Shown here: piece by piece, positions 48,101-59,900 of the stretch
Layout of the letters: each line of letters begins with the position of its first letter
Position numbering within the stretch: position 1 is the first letter of the stretch
NCBI RefSeq assembly: GCF_032854445.1
Contig: NC_088302.1
Location: forward strand, 23,883,788-23,947,787
Direction: 5' to 3'
From: Liolophura sinensis
Taxonomy: Eukaryota > Mollusca > Polyplacophora > Chitonida > Chitonidae
DNA length: 64,000 bases
Notes under the pieces: model-generated
What the model was told of the DNA's origin: nothing
Database searches by the model: none
What the model saw: only the letters and a program-made list of their open reading frames with translations
Position numbers and translations under genes: made by a program

Positions 48101-51100
48101 AGTAATATCACATAAGTAAGGCGGATTAGATAAATGAAATATTATATTTTGTTGCTTGCAGAAGTCCAGAGCCCGAGGTGAGGATGTCCTCAAGCAGTGA
48201 CAGCGAGAGTGAGGAAAGCTCTGGGACTAGCTCGGACAGTGGCTCAGACAGCGAGAGTAGCGCCTCAGATGGGGAGGAGGAATCTGTGACTGCTCCTCCC
48301 AAGGAGGAGCCCAAGGAAAAAGTCTCGCCAGTGGAAACTTCTAACCCTTCCGTGGAACAAACCTCAGAGGTAGGTGGCTGGATGAATGATGATCTGGATA
48401 GCTCAAGAGGCTGATTTCCTTCATACCAGGGATAAAATGTTTGGCATTCTTAGTCTTTCCTGCATGTTCTCTTTAACTAAGTTAGACATTCCATTCGTTC
48501 CCGTGACTGAGTGGATAATTTGGTAGCACATTTCAGAGAGACCATTCATCCTGACTGAGTGTGGGTCAGCTGTATCAAAGGCTTTACATGCAGTGCTGCT
48601 GTAAGCACATTACGGTTACATCATCTTTTGACACCATAGTTAAAAACTGAAGTCTGCAGCCATACACAGGATATAAATAAACAAACAAACGGTTCACTTG
48701 GCTTCAGATTGCATAAATAATTTCAAAACATGCTATTCTGGTAACTTTTGGTACTGAGTGAGAATATCATAAAGAATTATTGTGAATTATAGTGTCATTT
48801 GATTAGCCTAAAACTACTTGTAAAGCACACCGTTACTAGACCTGTCTAGGAAGTCGATGATTAGGCATGATTGAAAGACAGGATAAAATTGGCCAATCCA
48901 GAGTGATGGCCATAGGATGGATCTGTTCAACGCTTTTCCCCGGGACTGGTGTTGGTATTTGTGGCTGGGGCTGCAGTGTGACTATTATGCCATCAATGGT
49001 CCATTAAGCTATCTACCAGTTTGCAGATGGAGGTAATGATGATGATGTGTATCATGTGTTCAAACAACCTGTAAGAATATCGCATGTTGTACTGTAACTG
49101 TTTGAAAAATGTTTTCTCAAGCATATTCTTAGGGCATTTTTTGTGTGTAAATTGGTAAAGTTATACTTGTGTAACCCAGCGAATGTAATTCTTCTCCAAT
49201 ATCATAACTTTCTGCGTGATGTACGAGAAGTTGAGGAATTAGGGTACTAGAAATCCTAAGCAGGTTGCCATGCCATAAGTTCATTTGTAATTTGTATGCA
49301 GTCTAAGTATATTCATGTTAGGTCTACACAATAATATCTGCCTAATCAAAATTATTACAAGGGCTGAATAATAAAATGGGATTAGAGTTCCATAAATCCA
49401 TACCAATAGATTTGAAGCTGACTTAATCACCAAAATACAAGTGAATTATTGTTGAAACTGTGTTTTGCATCATTATCCGTCATCCCCCTCACTCTTACAC
49501 CTAAGGCTCTCACTAGTCAGGACTACCAATATTGCCTTATTTCAGACCATTGACTTGATGGATCTTCATTTTAAAATTGTGCCAACCAATCATGCTTGTT
49601 TCCCAGCAATTTTTTGTCTTATGTTCTTGTGTGTCTATATGTGAAAGATTCTGGAGTCTGAGAACACCTATCAAAGGGATGTGTAAATACAGGTGTCGTT
49701 GATCATAGTGGATCAGCAAATGGTATCTACAAGTATCCAGTTGAAATCAAGCTTTTCTTGGATCAGCAGTGTTAGAGAGTTTGTAACATTCCTAGAAACC
49801 ATAGGTTTATTCTTAATATCAAATAAGATTTGTCATGTATGAGTATCAAATAATATACTCGTTTAGTTTCAGTGTTCATTGCAGTATATGTAATTGTGGA
49901 AGGACATGGATGGTTGAGGGTTTTCCTGGTTTCCCAACTACCCACCAAATATGGTTGAGTATGGGGCAGAATGCCAATCAAAGAAATTGTGAAAGTAGAT
50001 GTTCCATTTTTCTGAATGCTTACATAGATGTGTAATTTATTTCATTGTGTTAAAGTACATGTGTGGTAATATTCCTGAAGCGGAGTAACACTATATTATT
50101 TTTATGTTTCAGCAGCAAAATACAAAACTGAGATGGAGTTTGAGCACGTTTTTAATGCCCAAGACTAATACTAGCATTATAGGCAGTGATATAGGCCTGT
50201 GTGACACATTGAAGGACACTACAGATAGTGGTCTGGGTGATCTGACCGATAGTTTGCTCAAGTCTACAGGAAAATCAAACGAGTTAATACCAGATCTAAG
50301 GGCTGACATTGACTTGCCTGGTCATGACAGTGACTTTGAGACACATACTAAGGTGCGCCAGACCAAGAAAGATCACAAAACTACAAAACACAAGGATCGC
50401 TCATCTTCCAGTACTGAATCACAGGCTATTAGCTCACACAAGAGAGCCAGCGAGACACGCTCACCGGGCAGGGCCCAAGCCAAATCCCCTGCCCCAGCTC
50501 TCCAGGAGACTCCAACAGTTACCAAATCACCAGCCACCAAAAAGGGGCCACGTAAAAATTCCACTGCCTCAGAAAAATCTTCAAAAAGTGAAACCCACAG
50601 ATCTTCAAAGAGTAAGAATGGTTTATGCGATGAAAAACTGTCCAATGTGTTGGCCAAATCCAATAGAAAGGCAGGTACTGCGGCATCCAAACCAGAAGGT
50701 CGACCCAGGGGTCGTCCAAGGTCAAAACCCAAAACGCCTGTGTTGTTATCATCAGACTCCTCTGATGAGGAAGAGATGGATGTTGATGTTGTGTCTATTT
50801 CTCCGGAGAAAGTGCATACACCAATGGCGCGGAAAATTTCTGTGGATCACGCAGATGTCGCGGAAAAGAGTGAGGTTTCTAAAAACAGCGCTATTAAACA
50901 AACTTCCCCATTACAGACTTCATTATCGTCTTTGCCATCCGATAAGGCTAAGAGAAAAGACTCTGAGAGAAAGGACAAGAAAGAGAGAAAGAAACATGAC
51001 AAACAGAGCGAGGACAAACGGAAACCAAAAAGCAGTCCTTTATCTGATAAAGAAAACTCTAAATTCTCAAACCAAGAAAAAGACATTACCATGAGTAACT

Positions 51101-53949
51101 TTGATGTTTTGATGAATGACATGAGTGAGTCCCCCCATCCCAAGTGTCCCTCCTAAAAGTATCCCAGGAGTGAGTTACCTTGACGGGAAACCCTCCATAG
51201 TCGTTCGGCTCAATTTTTCACTCCTAGACAGAATCCCGCCAAACATAACAAAGGATACAGATCTTAAAAGTCCAGAAAGTGGTATTTCCACCATGTCCTC
51301 AATGTCTTCTAACACGTGTACCACAGCATTGTCGCACCCAATCTCTGGCACACTGGACAGTACAGACAGCCGTGAGGACGATGCTCACCAGGATCTGCTC
51401 ACCGATTCCTTCAATGACAGTGCTGTGGAGGATGACACACCTAGGCTGTCCTCCAAACATGACAGCAGCAGGTCAAGTGAGGTGAAATTGGAGGTGAAAT
51501 GTGAAAGTTCTAAAGACACCTGTGCTAATGATAATACGGCAACCACTTTGTTAGGGAATAGTTGTGTGACAAAAGAGAGCAATGGTGGCTCTGTGGGCTC
51601 TACAGGTAGTGTACCAGATCCAAGTGAAGATATCATTACCCAACTCTGGGACAGCAGACCTGTGCAACCAGTACGCAAATGGAAATACCCTAAAGATGGG
51701 GGCAGCGAGTCAAAGCATCCAAAACCAAGTCCCAAGACAACTAAGCGAAGTGAACCCTCCCCTATGCGAGAGTAAGTATGAGTTCTATTATATTATAACT
51801 CTTAAAGCTGCACTAGTGTAAATAGACCACATTTCTGGAAAACTGGTCAGTTCGTGTTTCGTTCAATCATGTGTGCGAATCATGCACAGGTTGTTATATT
51901 ATGTATTTTTGGTTAGGAGAATGCAGGGTTTCTTTCTGTAGAAGAAGTTAATGGCTCAGAAATCACTGTACATGTCACTGCCTGTAACTGCCATTACATG
52001 TTTAAGACAAGTTCATTGATGGCTGTTTTTGGCAGACTCTGAAATAGTCATGCAAGGTCAGACCTCATAGGCCATAAATATAGATGCTGTCTCTATTATA
52101 TTTGAAGCCCTGTTTCAGTAGAGGTAAAAAAGTTTTCCATGTTGGACCGAGTGAAAATATCAGATTGATTCATACAAGTGCCTGTCACTTCATTTTTTTC
52201 ATTTGCAAATAATTTGAAGAAGTGCGATATGAAACGTGTTTCAGAAGGATGATATTATGTCGCATTTAGCCTAAAGCCATTCAGTTAAACAGTAAGTCAT
52301 TCATTCCCATATTGCAAAACCATTCAGTTGTTGCATAGTAAAAACACCATATAATGTTCAATGGCCATCAGTTTAAACAAAGTCAGTTGCAGCACGAGTC
52401 ATTGTTACATACTACACAGTATTGCAAAGCCAGTGGTCACATACTACGATGGCATTCAGTTATATACTGCAAAACTATATTGTGTTCAGTCACCTGTAAA
52501 AGAAAGCCATTGTGAGAATTGCAAAAACAAGAAATTACAGGGTGATACATGTACACATGTATATATTTACATGCAGTTTTGTGTATTTACTATACTTTGT
52601 GGACGCTAGAGGTAAGACATCTGACATTACAAGGACAGACTCCACTGATTAATAAAAGGTTAAGTACAGGTACATGTAAGAAAACTCGGGTACATGTACT
52701 GTAACTGTTCAGTAGTTACAAGTAGCAAGTTGGTCATTACTTTTCTTCTCATATTATAATTATTACTGGACATGTGAGCTAATAATATATTTTGATCGAC
52801 TCAAGAGTACACACATGTTTATGGCCACTTCGGCAAATACAAGTAATTATATTACATTTGTTCTGTTACACTAAAATATAACACACTGTCGTGGGCAGAT
52901 TCCACAGAACTATTTTCTGACTTACGTTAAAATTTAAATACTCTTTACAGTGTTCAGGTTTTGATGTTGGAAGTTGAAATTTAAGTCTGTCGTAAGATAA
53001 CATTGAGGGGGTGGTGGTGCGCGAAATTTCACACAGTAATGTCCTTCTTTCATATGGTGTGATAGGAACGCCTGATTCAATATTGTAGAATAATGTACAT
53101 GTATAAACCACACCCCAAGTAATTTCCTTTAAACACCGATAATTATATGCATGAAGACTTGTGTTTACAAGGGGAAAAAATATTAGTTTCAGCTTTCATG
53201 TGAAACAATTTTGGCTACACATTGAGTTATGTTGCATTAATATTACAAGTCAGATGTATCACTTGTCGAGGGGGGGGGGGCGTGACCAAGTTCTGCAATC
53301 AACAAATGATTTACATGTACATGTGGTGCACGTAGTAGTAGGTCATGTAGAATTGTTACTACAGTGTGAAAGTAGGTCATTTGAAAATTTATACTAAGCA
53401 GATCGTTCATAACAGTTCACTTTGTATCCCGTGTACCTTAGTGTTCAGATTTTATACAGATGGGTTATACAAATTCAGCACAGCGCAGCAGTACATGTGT
53501 AAACAATGACGCGTACATTTACACGCTGTTATAATGTAGCCCTGATTCATTACAATTTATCCGCATTGGCCAGGACTACTTCTGGTTAGATCAGGACACT
53601 AGGGGATTGTTTGAACCTCAACACGAAAAACACCTGTGTAAGGGCCTTTATCCATCAGGGCTGCAAGAGTAATTTAACACCTGACACATACGGAAGGAGA
53701 GAGACAAGAAAAGCAGTAAACTATCACACGTTCCTTTTAGCCTTCCCTATTAATCTTTTAAATACCTCAGTGTTTTTCTGTTGACAACAGTTCCAGTTTA
53801 TATGATGCTTTGGCCTTCCCTGTCAGAAGTAGGGAGTCTGACTAGACTACACCTGTAGTATGCCTAGCTCATTATCTAGGAGTTAATATGTCTGTGTCTG
53901 CCCGGAAAACAATCACGGAATACCTAGATATGTATATATAATGTATATG

Positions 53950-53989
<40 letters not shown>

Positions 53990-56900
53990 AGTTCAGGATA
54001 CCTGGGCTGCTTATGTTTACTTTACATGAAATGAAACATTGATATCAGCCCAGCCAGACAAGATAGATCAATTTCACATAACTGTATGTGTAAGCTAGTG
54101 TTATGAAAACAATTTTTGTGTTTTGGTATAAAATGTGACACATTTGAGTTGTGACACAATACTGAACATGTGAAGAATACACTCATTATAAACAGTGTCT
54201 CTCAAAAAGGTGTCACATACGCTCTTTCATAGGTGAAAATAGTCCTCAAAAATAAGTCATATTTTACAGGAAGAATAACTGCAGACATACATCATTCATC
54301 ACTCTTACAGTCTTGACGTAACACAATTCTATTTACAGAGAATTGTAGACATTTATAAGCCAGGATGGAGTTTCTTTGTATTACATGTACGAACATCTGC
54401 TTATGCTTATATGCATGTTTATGTGTAGCTTTCTTGAACTTCCATTCCTGGACAGGAGCTTAAAGTACATTAAAAAACATGTAAGCTGTCCCATTTCTGA
54501 AAAATGACCAACTTGTATTGTGCATCTACTTTAAACCTGTATTGCAGTATTTTGTCAGAATAAGTACACAATATTTTATTCAAAGAACACCCCAAGTGCT
54601 AGCAGAGTGGCCTACATGTACATGTATGAATTAGTGATGAAGATGCTGTGCTCCATTTCATCCTTTTTAGTACATGAATGTAGTACATCTATTTTATTGT
54701 ACAGTGAGCATTTCATATTTGATGATGTTTTGTATAACGATGCATCCATTCTCTTTCATCTCAAAAACGTACTTGTATATAACTTGTAGGTACTGCTTGT
54801 TACAGTTACATGCAACGAATTGCATTTTGCTTTTCTATAAGGGCAGCTTTGGTAAAAAATGCATGATATGTCCGGAGACAAGTACCTAAACATATTTTAT
54901 AATGTTAAGTACAACACACAGCAGAGACAGGTCAACATCTTACATGTACATGTACCTCCAGTTATTCCTGAATTGTTCAGCTTTGTTACTCCTTTTGTTC
55001 AAAACTAAAATTATTTATAACATATTTGCTGGTTTAATTGCCTTATAATATGTAATTTGTAATAGCGATTTATAACCGTCTGTGACGTAATTCTTGTTAG
55101 AAGATCTGTTGTAATGGACCCAGTTGCAACCAGAAGGTTAAGTTTTAGCTGTGACAAACAGTTCTATAAATCGGTCATCATGGCTGTTAGTCAGATTTTT
55201 TTTCATCCAATCTTTTTGGTGAATGTCTCAGCTATTTAGAAATGTACTTATTTGTTTTCAGAATAAAATGATTAGATATATATGTACATGTACATTGTAA
55301 ATTTCGATGTTGCCTTTGATGTACATATGGATTTGAAAAAAGAATTGCAAATTATTCATTAGGAAAAGTTGCAGCATTTCCATGTGAACAGTAGTATTGT
55401 CATGTGGGTTCTGAACAAAACTTGCAGTAAGAGTGTGGTACTGAAAGCCAAAAAATAGCAATGAAATAGATACCTTTACATACACACTGTATTTTGTTGG
55501 TTTTTAACTTAGAGAAAATCAGTTACATGTACTTGTGGTGAATGAATTCTTAATATAGAATTGGATTTTCTGAGTTGCTTATTTTAACATGTATTTCATT
55601 ACATGTTTAATGAGCATATAAACTTTTTTCAGAATACATATGTATCAGTGTCTCCTGTATAGTATAATTGTAAAAAGCTCAACATTTTCACAATGTAGAT
55701 GGTAATGAGTGCGTTTGCAACAATTATGCTTTTCTTCTAAAATAATATTGTACCAACTTTGTGAAGGAAGAGAAGTTAAAATTGCATTTTGTGCTTATCC
55801 TCTTTCCAGATTTGAATAAACATATGTACATTCTAGTACAAAGCTCAGAGAAAAGTTCAGATTTCAGGGCCAAATAGAAAACATAATCCACTTTGCTATG
55901 TCTCTTCTGTTCTTGTAATGCAAGTTTAAGAAATACATCATGTACATGTATATATGCAAACAGTTTAATTCCCATCCTGAAAAACTGTTAAATTTCAGTT
56001 TGTTATTTGGTTTTGGTTCCAGTAGCAAATCCAGGGATGACACAGAAGTGGAAACGAAAAGTCCAAGTAAAACAAGCAAGCGTCGTAGCAGTACAAGCTC
56101 TACCTCTAGTCACCAAAGTCAAAAAGACAAGGCCAAGAGACGAAAGTGTGACAAGGACAGCATTGTGAATAAAGACAAAGTGGTAATTTTTTCTGAATAT
56201 TTATGCTTGCAGAGCATGCAAATTTCTAGGTGTGTTGATTATGCTGGACAGTCTATATAGGTACTGTAAGTATTACAGTATGAACAGTCCATGTGAGTCA
56301 GTAATGCAGTTAGATCCGTGTAATATTCATTCCAAAACATAAATGCTGGAGATGTACTTGAGAAAAGAAAATAGTGAATGTTGGAAGGCTCTTCAAAATG
56401 TTCATCTTGCACTTCAGGCATACTTGCCTACTTGTTTTTCCTTGCCTGAAGAAATAATACTTATTGAGTCCTAGTAGTGGTTGATATTCTGAACCGATTA
56501 AAAAAACAGTGAAGGAATTCATCTCCAGGAATTAATTGTATGTATATATAAGGCTTCCCCTTTGGAGATATGTTATGAAACTATCAGTTAATGTGTAAAC
56601 TGCCTGTGACAATATTTCTAGGTCTTAAGTTCATCAAGGCCAGAATAACATACATTGCGAGGTTCAAATTATACTCTCATGGTGTCCGGTGGGTACGGTG
56701 ATTGGCAGTAGAGTCATGTACAGTTACATGTACAGTGTCTAGGTTATGGGGGCTTTATAAAATGGATCTGTCCCTCAGTGGCATGTGAAACATGAGCATC
56801 AGCTACACCTGAAGTGAGATTCCTCAGTTTGTAGATACAGATGAGATTAAGTAATGCCCCCAGGCTAGCACTCCCTGGCCATGACATACTGACATCCACC

Positions 56901-59900
56901 TAACCCTCCCCCACCTGACCCCCTCCCTTTTTCCTGACGGTGTCTATGACCTCAGTGGCCAGGGATAAACTGATCACTTCTGAGGCCTGACCAACCACTT
57001 GCCACCCCCCCCCCCCCCCCCCACTCCCTTAGTCATATGAACACAACCTTAGGCAGCCTCTGGCTCAGCTGGGTCTCATTTCTGCCAAGATTGATTTACT
57101 TGTTCACAACAGGCTTCATATTGACAGTGACATAGTAGTTGTCCTCTAGCAGTTTGTAATGTCGTGAATGTGATACATGAAGGATAGACCATCCTCATTT
57201 GGTGTACGAAATATTCTGTGCTGCTGTTGGTTGAGGAGGCAGATATGACAAGGGAATGCATAACCTAGAGTGCTGCAATCAAGTTAATACTGTTAATACA
57301 ATTAAATTTATTTTACATACTTGTAGTCTGAGGAAAATTTCACGTACAATAAATGGTTTACCACGAGATATAATGGTGTAGAGATTAGTGCTTGCGCTTT
57401 GTAATTTGTACATCTGTGGGTCAATCCCATTCGCATGTTCAAATCCAGCTCTTGCTGTTTCACCTGCGGCATTCAGGCAAGAGGTTTGTCCAGTCACACA
57501 AAGGCTGATGGTTTCCTCTGGGCATTCCGATTTTCATCAGTCCATAAACTAGTGCCCTGTAGTAATAAAATAATGCCTTTCTCTGTCCCTATTTCTTCCC
57601 AAGACAGATAGTTTATTCATTGAATTATCTCTACGAAAAAGTGTACCCTAGTCATCTGTACAGTGTGAAATTGACCTGTTTTTATTGGATACCTGCATGT
57701 ACGTGTAATTGCAAGTAAAAGTGGCTGTGATGTTCTTGACTGATTTGGTTTCCAGGAAAGAGTTAAGGAGGAAGTAGTAGAAAGTAAACTGAAGAATGGT
57801 GATAGTGAACTTCGCATGACAGCTTCTCCATGCCTTGACATCTCAAAAGGAACCATGCGAGCCAGTCGCTTGATCTCAAATCACAGGTAGGTCATGACTT
57901 GCCGGGTAGATACAACTTCAAGTGCACCTGTGAAATGGGACGTTAGTTGATAGACCCGATGTCCTACACATAGGGAAATAGGCATTGGTTAACGGACTTG
58001 TCGGCGTGCAAGTGAGCCATGATTAACTCTTGCTCTACATTTTAAGAAATAGGCCAGATTATCACAAGCAAAATTATGTTCTAATGTTAATTAAATTAAC
58101 ATTGTTCATTATCAGTTTTAAATAAATAGCATTCTTCATTGCTCATTTATCATGTCATTGGACTAATACCATTTAGAGATTGGTATAGTTTATTGTGTAC
58201 ACAATTTCTGATCCTTTTACATGGCTAAAATTATATTTAATCACAGAAAGTACACAGTATTCATTTTATTATGTTGAAAGACATTACATTGATATGCAGA
58301 GAGACAGATTTTTAGTATCTTTATTTTTTTTGTTGTTTGATTCCCAGACTTTTGCCTGCTGAAGATTATCTTGTAGAAGCTAAGAGGCTCAAACACGAAG
58401 CCGACAGTTTGGTAAGTACAATGTTGTGATATTATCAGAGTATATCACACTCTGATTTCTGCATTCCTGTATACATAAACAAGATATCTACAATTTCATG
58501 GTGAATTTGTTGATATTTAGCATATTCCAGAACTCCTTTATATCCATTTAGGTTCATCCACCATTTTGTATATCGATACTTTTGTGCCTAAAAGAAAACC
58601 CAGCTGTACATGAAACTGAAGTCTAATAATTTAAACATGCAAAACCAAACCAATGGGCTATTGAACTTGGGGGATGTGCTGGTGATTTGTACAATATGTC
58701 TGTGGAACAGGAAGAGCTATCTCAATGTTCATCTTGTCATGTAAATAGCTGTAACAATTAGGATATGTGATCCACGGTCGTATCATAAGGTCTGATATGC
58801 TTCGTTGACATTAATTATCTGGTCTAGACAGGTAGGCCTAAGTGATAGAGGCAGAGCCGTATAAAATTTTACAGCTTGAACATTGTATACCCTGATTCTT
58901 CTTATTTTTTGGGACACCTGGTCGTATCTTTTTATTCAATATACAGGTAATTGTAGCAGGAATAATAGTTTCTTTTCTTTCACATGGTTAGACCTTCTAA
59001 TGAGCAACATATTCATATCTTTACTTTTCGAAAAAAAACACTGGGATATGAATGTAATTCTTTGTTTTCAGCACTACCAATATCTGTCTTAAAAATTAGA
59101 AGAGGTGAAAGCTATTCGCCATGCTCATGTGAACATAATCACATATTGTGTAGGAGCTTGTGCCCAGCCATGCGGGTTGAAAAGTTGATGTGCCCACACT
59201 GATTGTATTATGACAAAGTTGTAGTCTTTTCAGGAATCCTACATCAAAAATCTGATTCTTTTCATGATATACCGGAAAAATACATTAACTTAGGTTTCAG
59301 AAGGGGGTTTATTTTAAAGATTTTAGTGATGTAGGCATTTGCAATCTGATTTTTTTATGTGTCCCGGTTGACTTGTGAGTTGTATAATAACAGACCTTTT
59401 TTGTGTGTTTGTGTGTTTGTGAGTGCTGGTTTCTGACTTGTTTCCTGTATTTTCTTTCAGGGTGACAAGAAGCACCGCTCCCTCATCTACTTGGAGGCAG
59501 TGTTGTCGTTCATTCTCAGTGGCTATGCCATGGAGCAGGAACAGATCTGCGACTCCACACGTTATTTTAAGATGTACACAGACACCCTGGCCCTGCTAAA
59601 GTGAGTTCCGTTATAAATCGTGGCTTAAAATATTTAGTTATGACCGATCATCGTATGACCGAAAAATTTTTTTAGGTTTGATGTAAAACCCCAGGTATAC
59701 ATACATCCACACGTCTAATTTATCTCTTTTGGATATGCAATTAAGTGGGATCCCCTCAAATTTTCTAGGAGACAACACAGACATCTTAGAGCTTTGGTTC
59801 CTTAGCCCTAATATAAAATGCTTTTTAATTCAACTCACACCTCCCACCCCTCTCCCCTCATCATTGGTTGAAACATTTCTTCCTTCGGTGAGGATGCAGA

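Larger units (their letters stand above)
29500..48161 (+). other. Intron 8 (18.7 kb)
   Basis: The largest intron in view, GTGAGT...TTGCTTGCAG. It contains a V-type SINE at 29597, the 43-bp E-box array (30358-30738), a possible inverted-repeat element (33299-33486), a TIR element (34823-35039), a SINE tail (37043), AT and CT microsatellites (38361, 38643), the full SINE at 40198, the second-family SINE at 41003, a three-copy repeat (42138-42573), an 11-G run (46123) and a reverse SINE (47740). I found no exon that would preserve the 2/1 phase. Confidence 0.75.
51772..56022 (+). other. Intron 11
   Basis: 4,251 bp, GTAAGT...GGTTTTGGTTCCAG. It holds an AT microsatellite (53930-53984), an 11-G run (53270-53280) and many TACATGTA motifs. 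No gene recognised. Confidence 0.8.
56183..57755 (+). other. Intron 12
   Basis: 1,573 bp, GTAATT...TGGTTTCCAG. It contains an 18-C run at 57005-57022 and a SINE-like stretch at about 57355-57580. Confidence 0.8.

Noticed and set aside
50309-51094. 261-codon open frame overlapping exon 10 in another frame
   Set aside because: It is the shadow of the true exon, which has AFF motifs and correct splice phase. The shadow is Arg/Pro/Leu-rich without family likeness.
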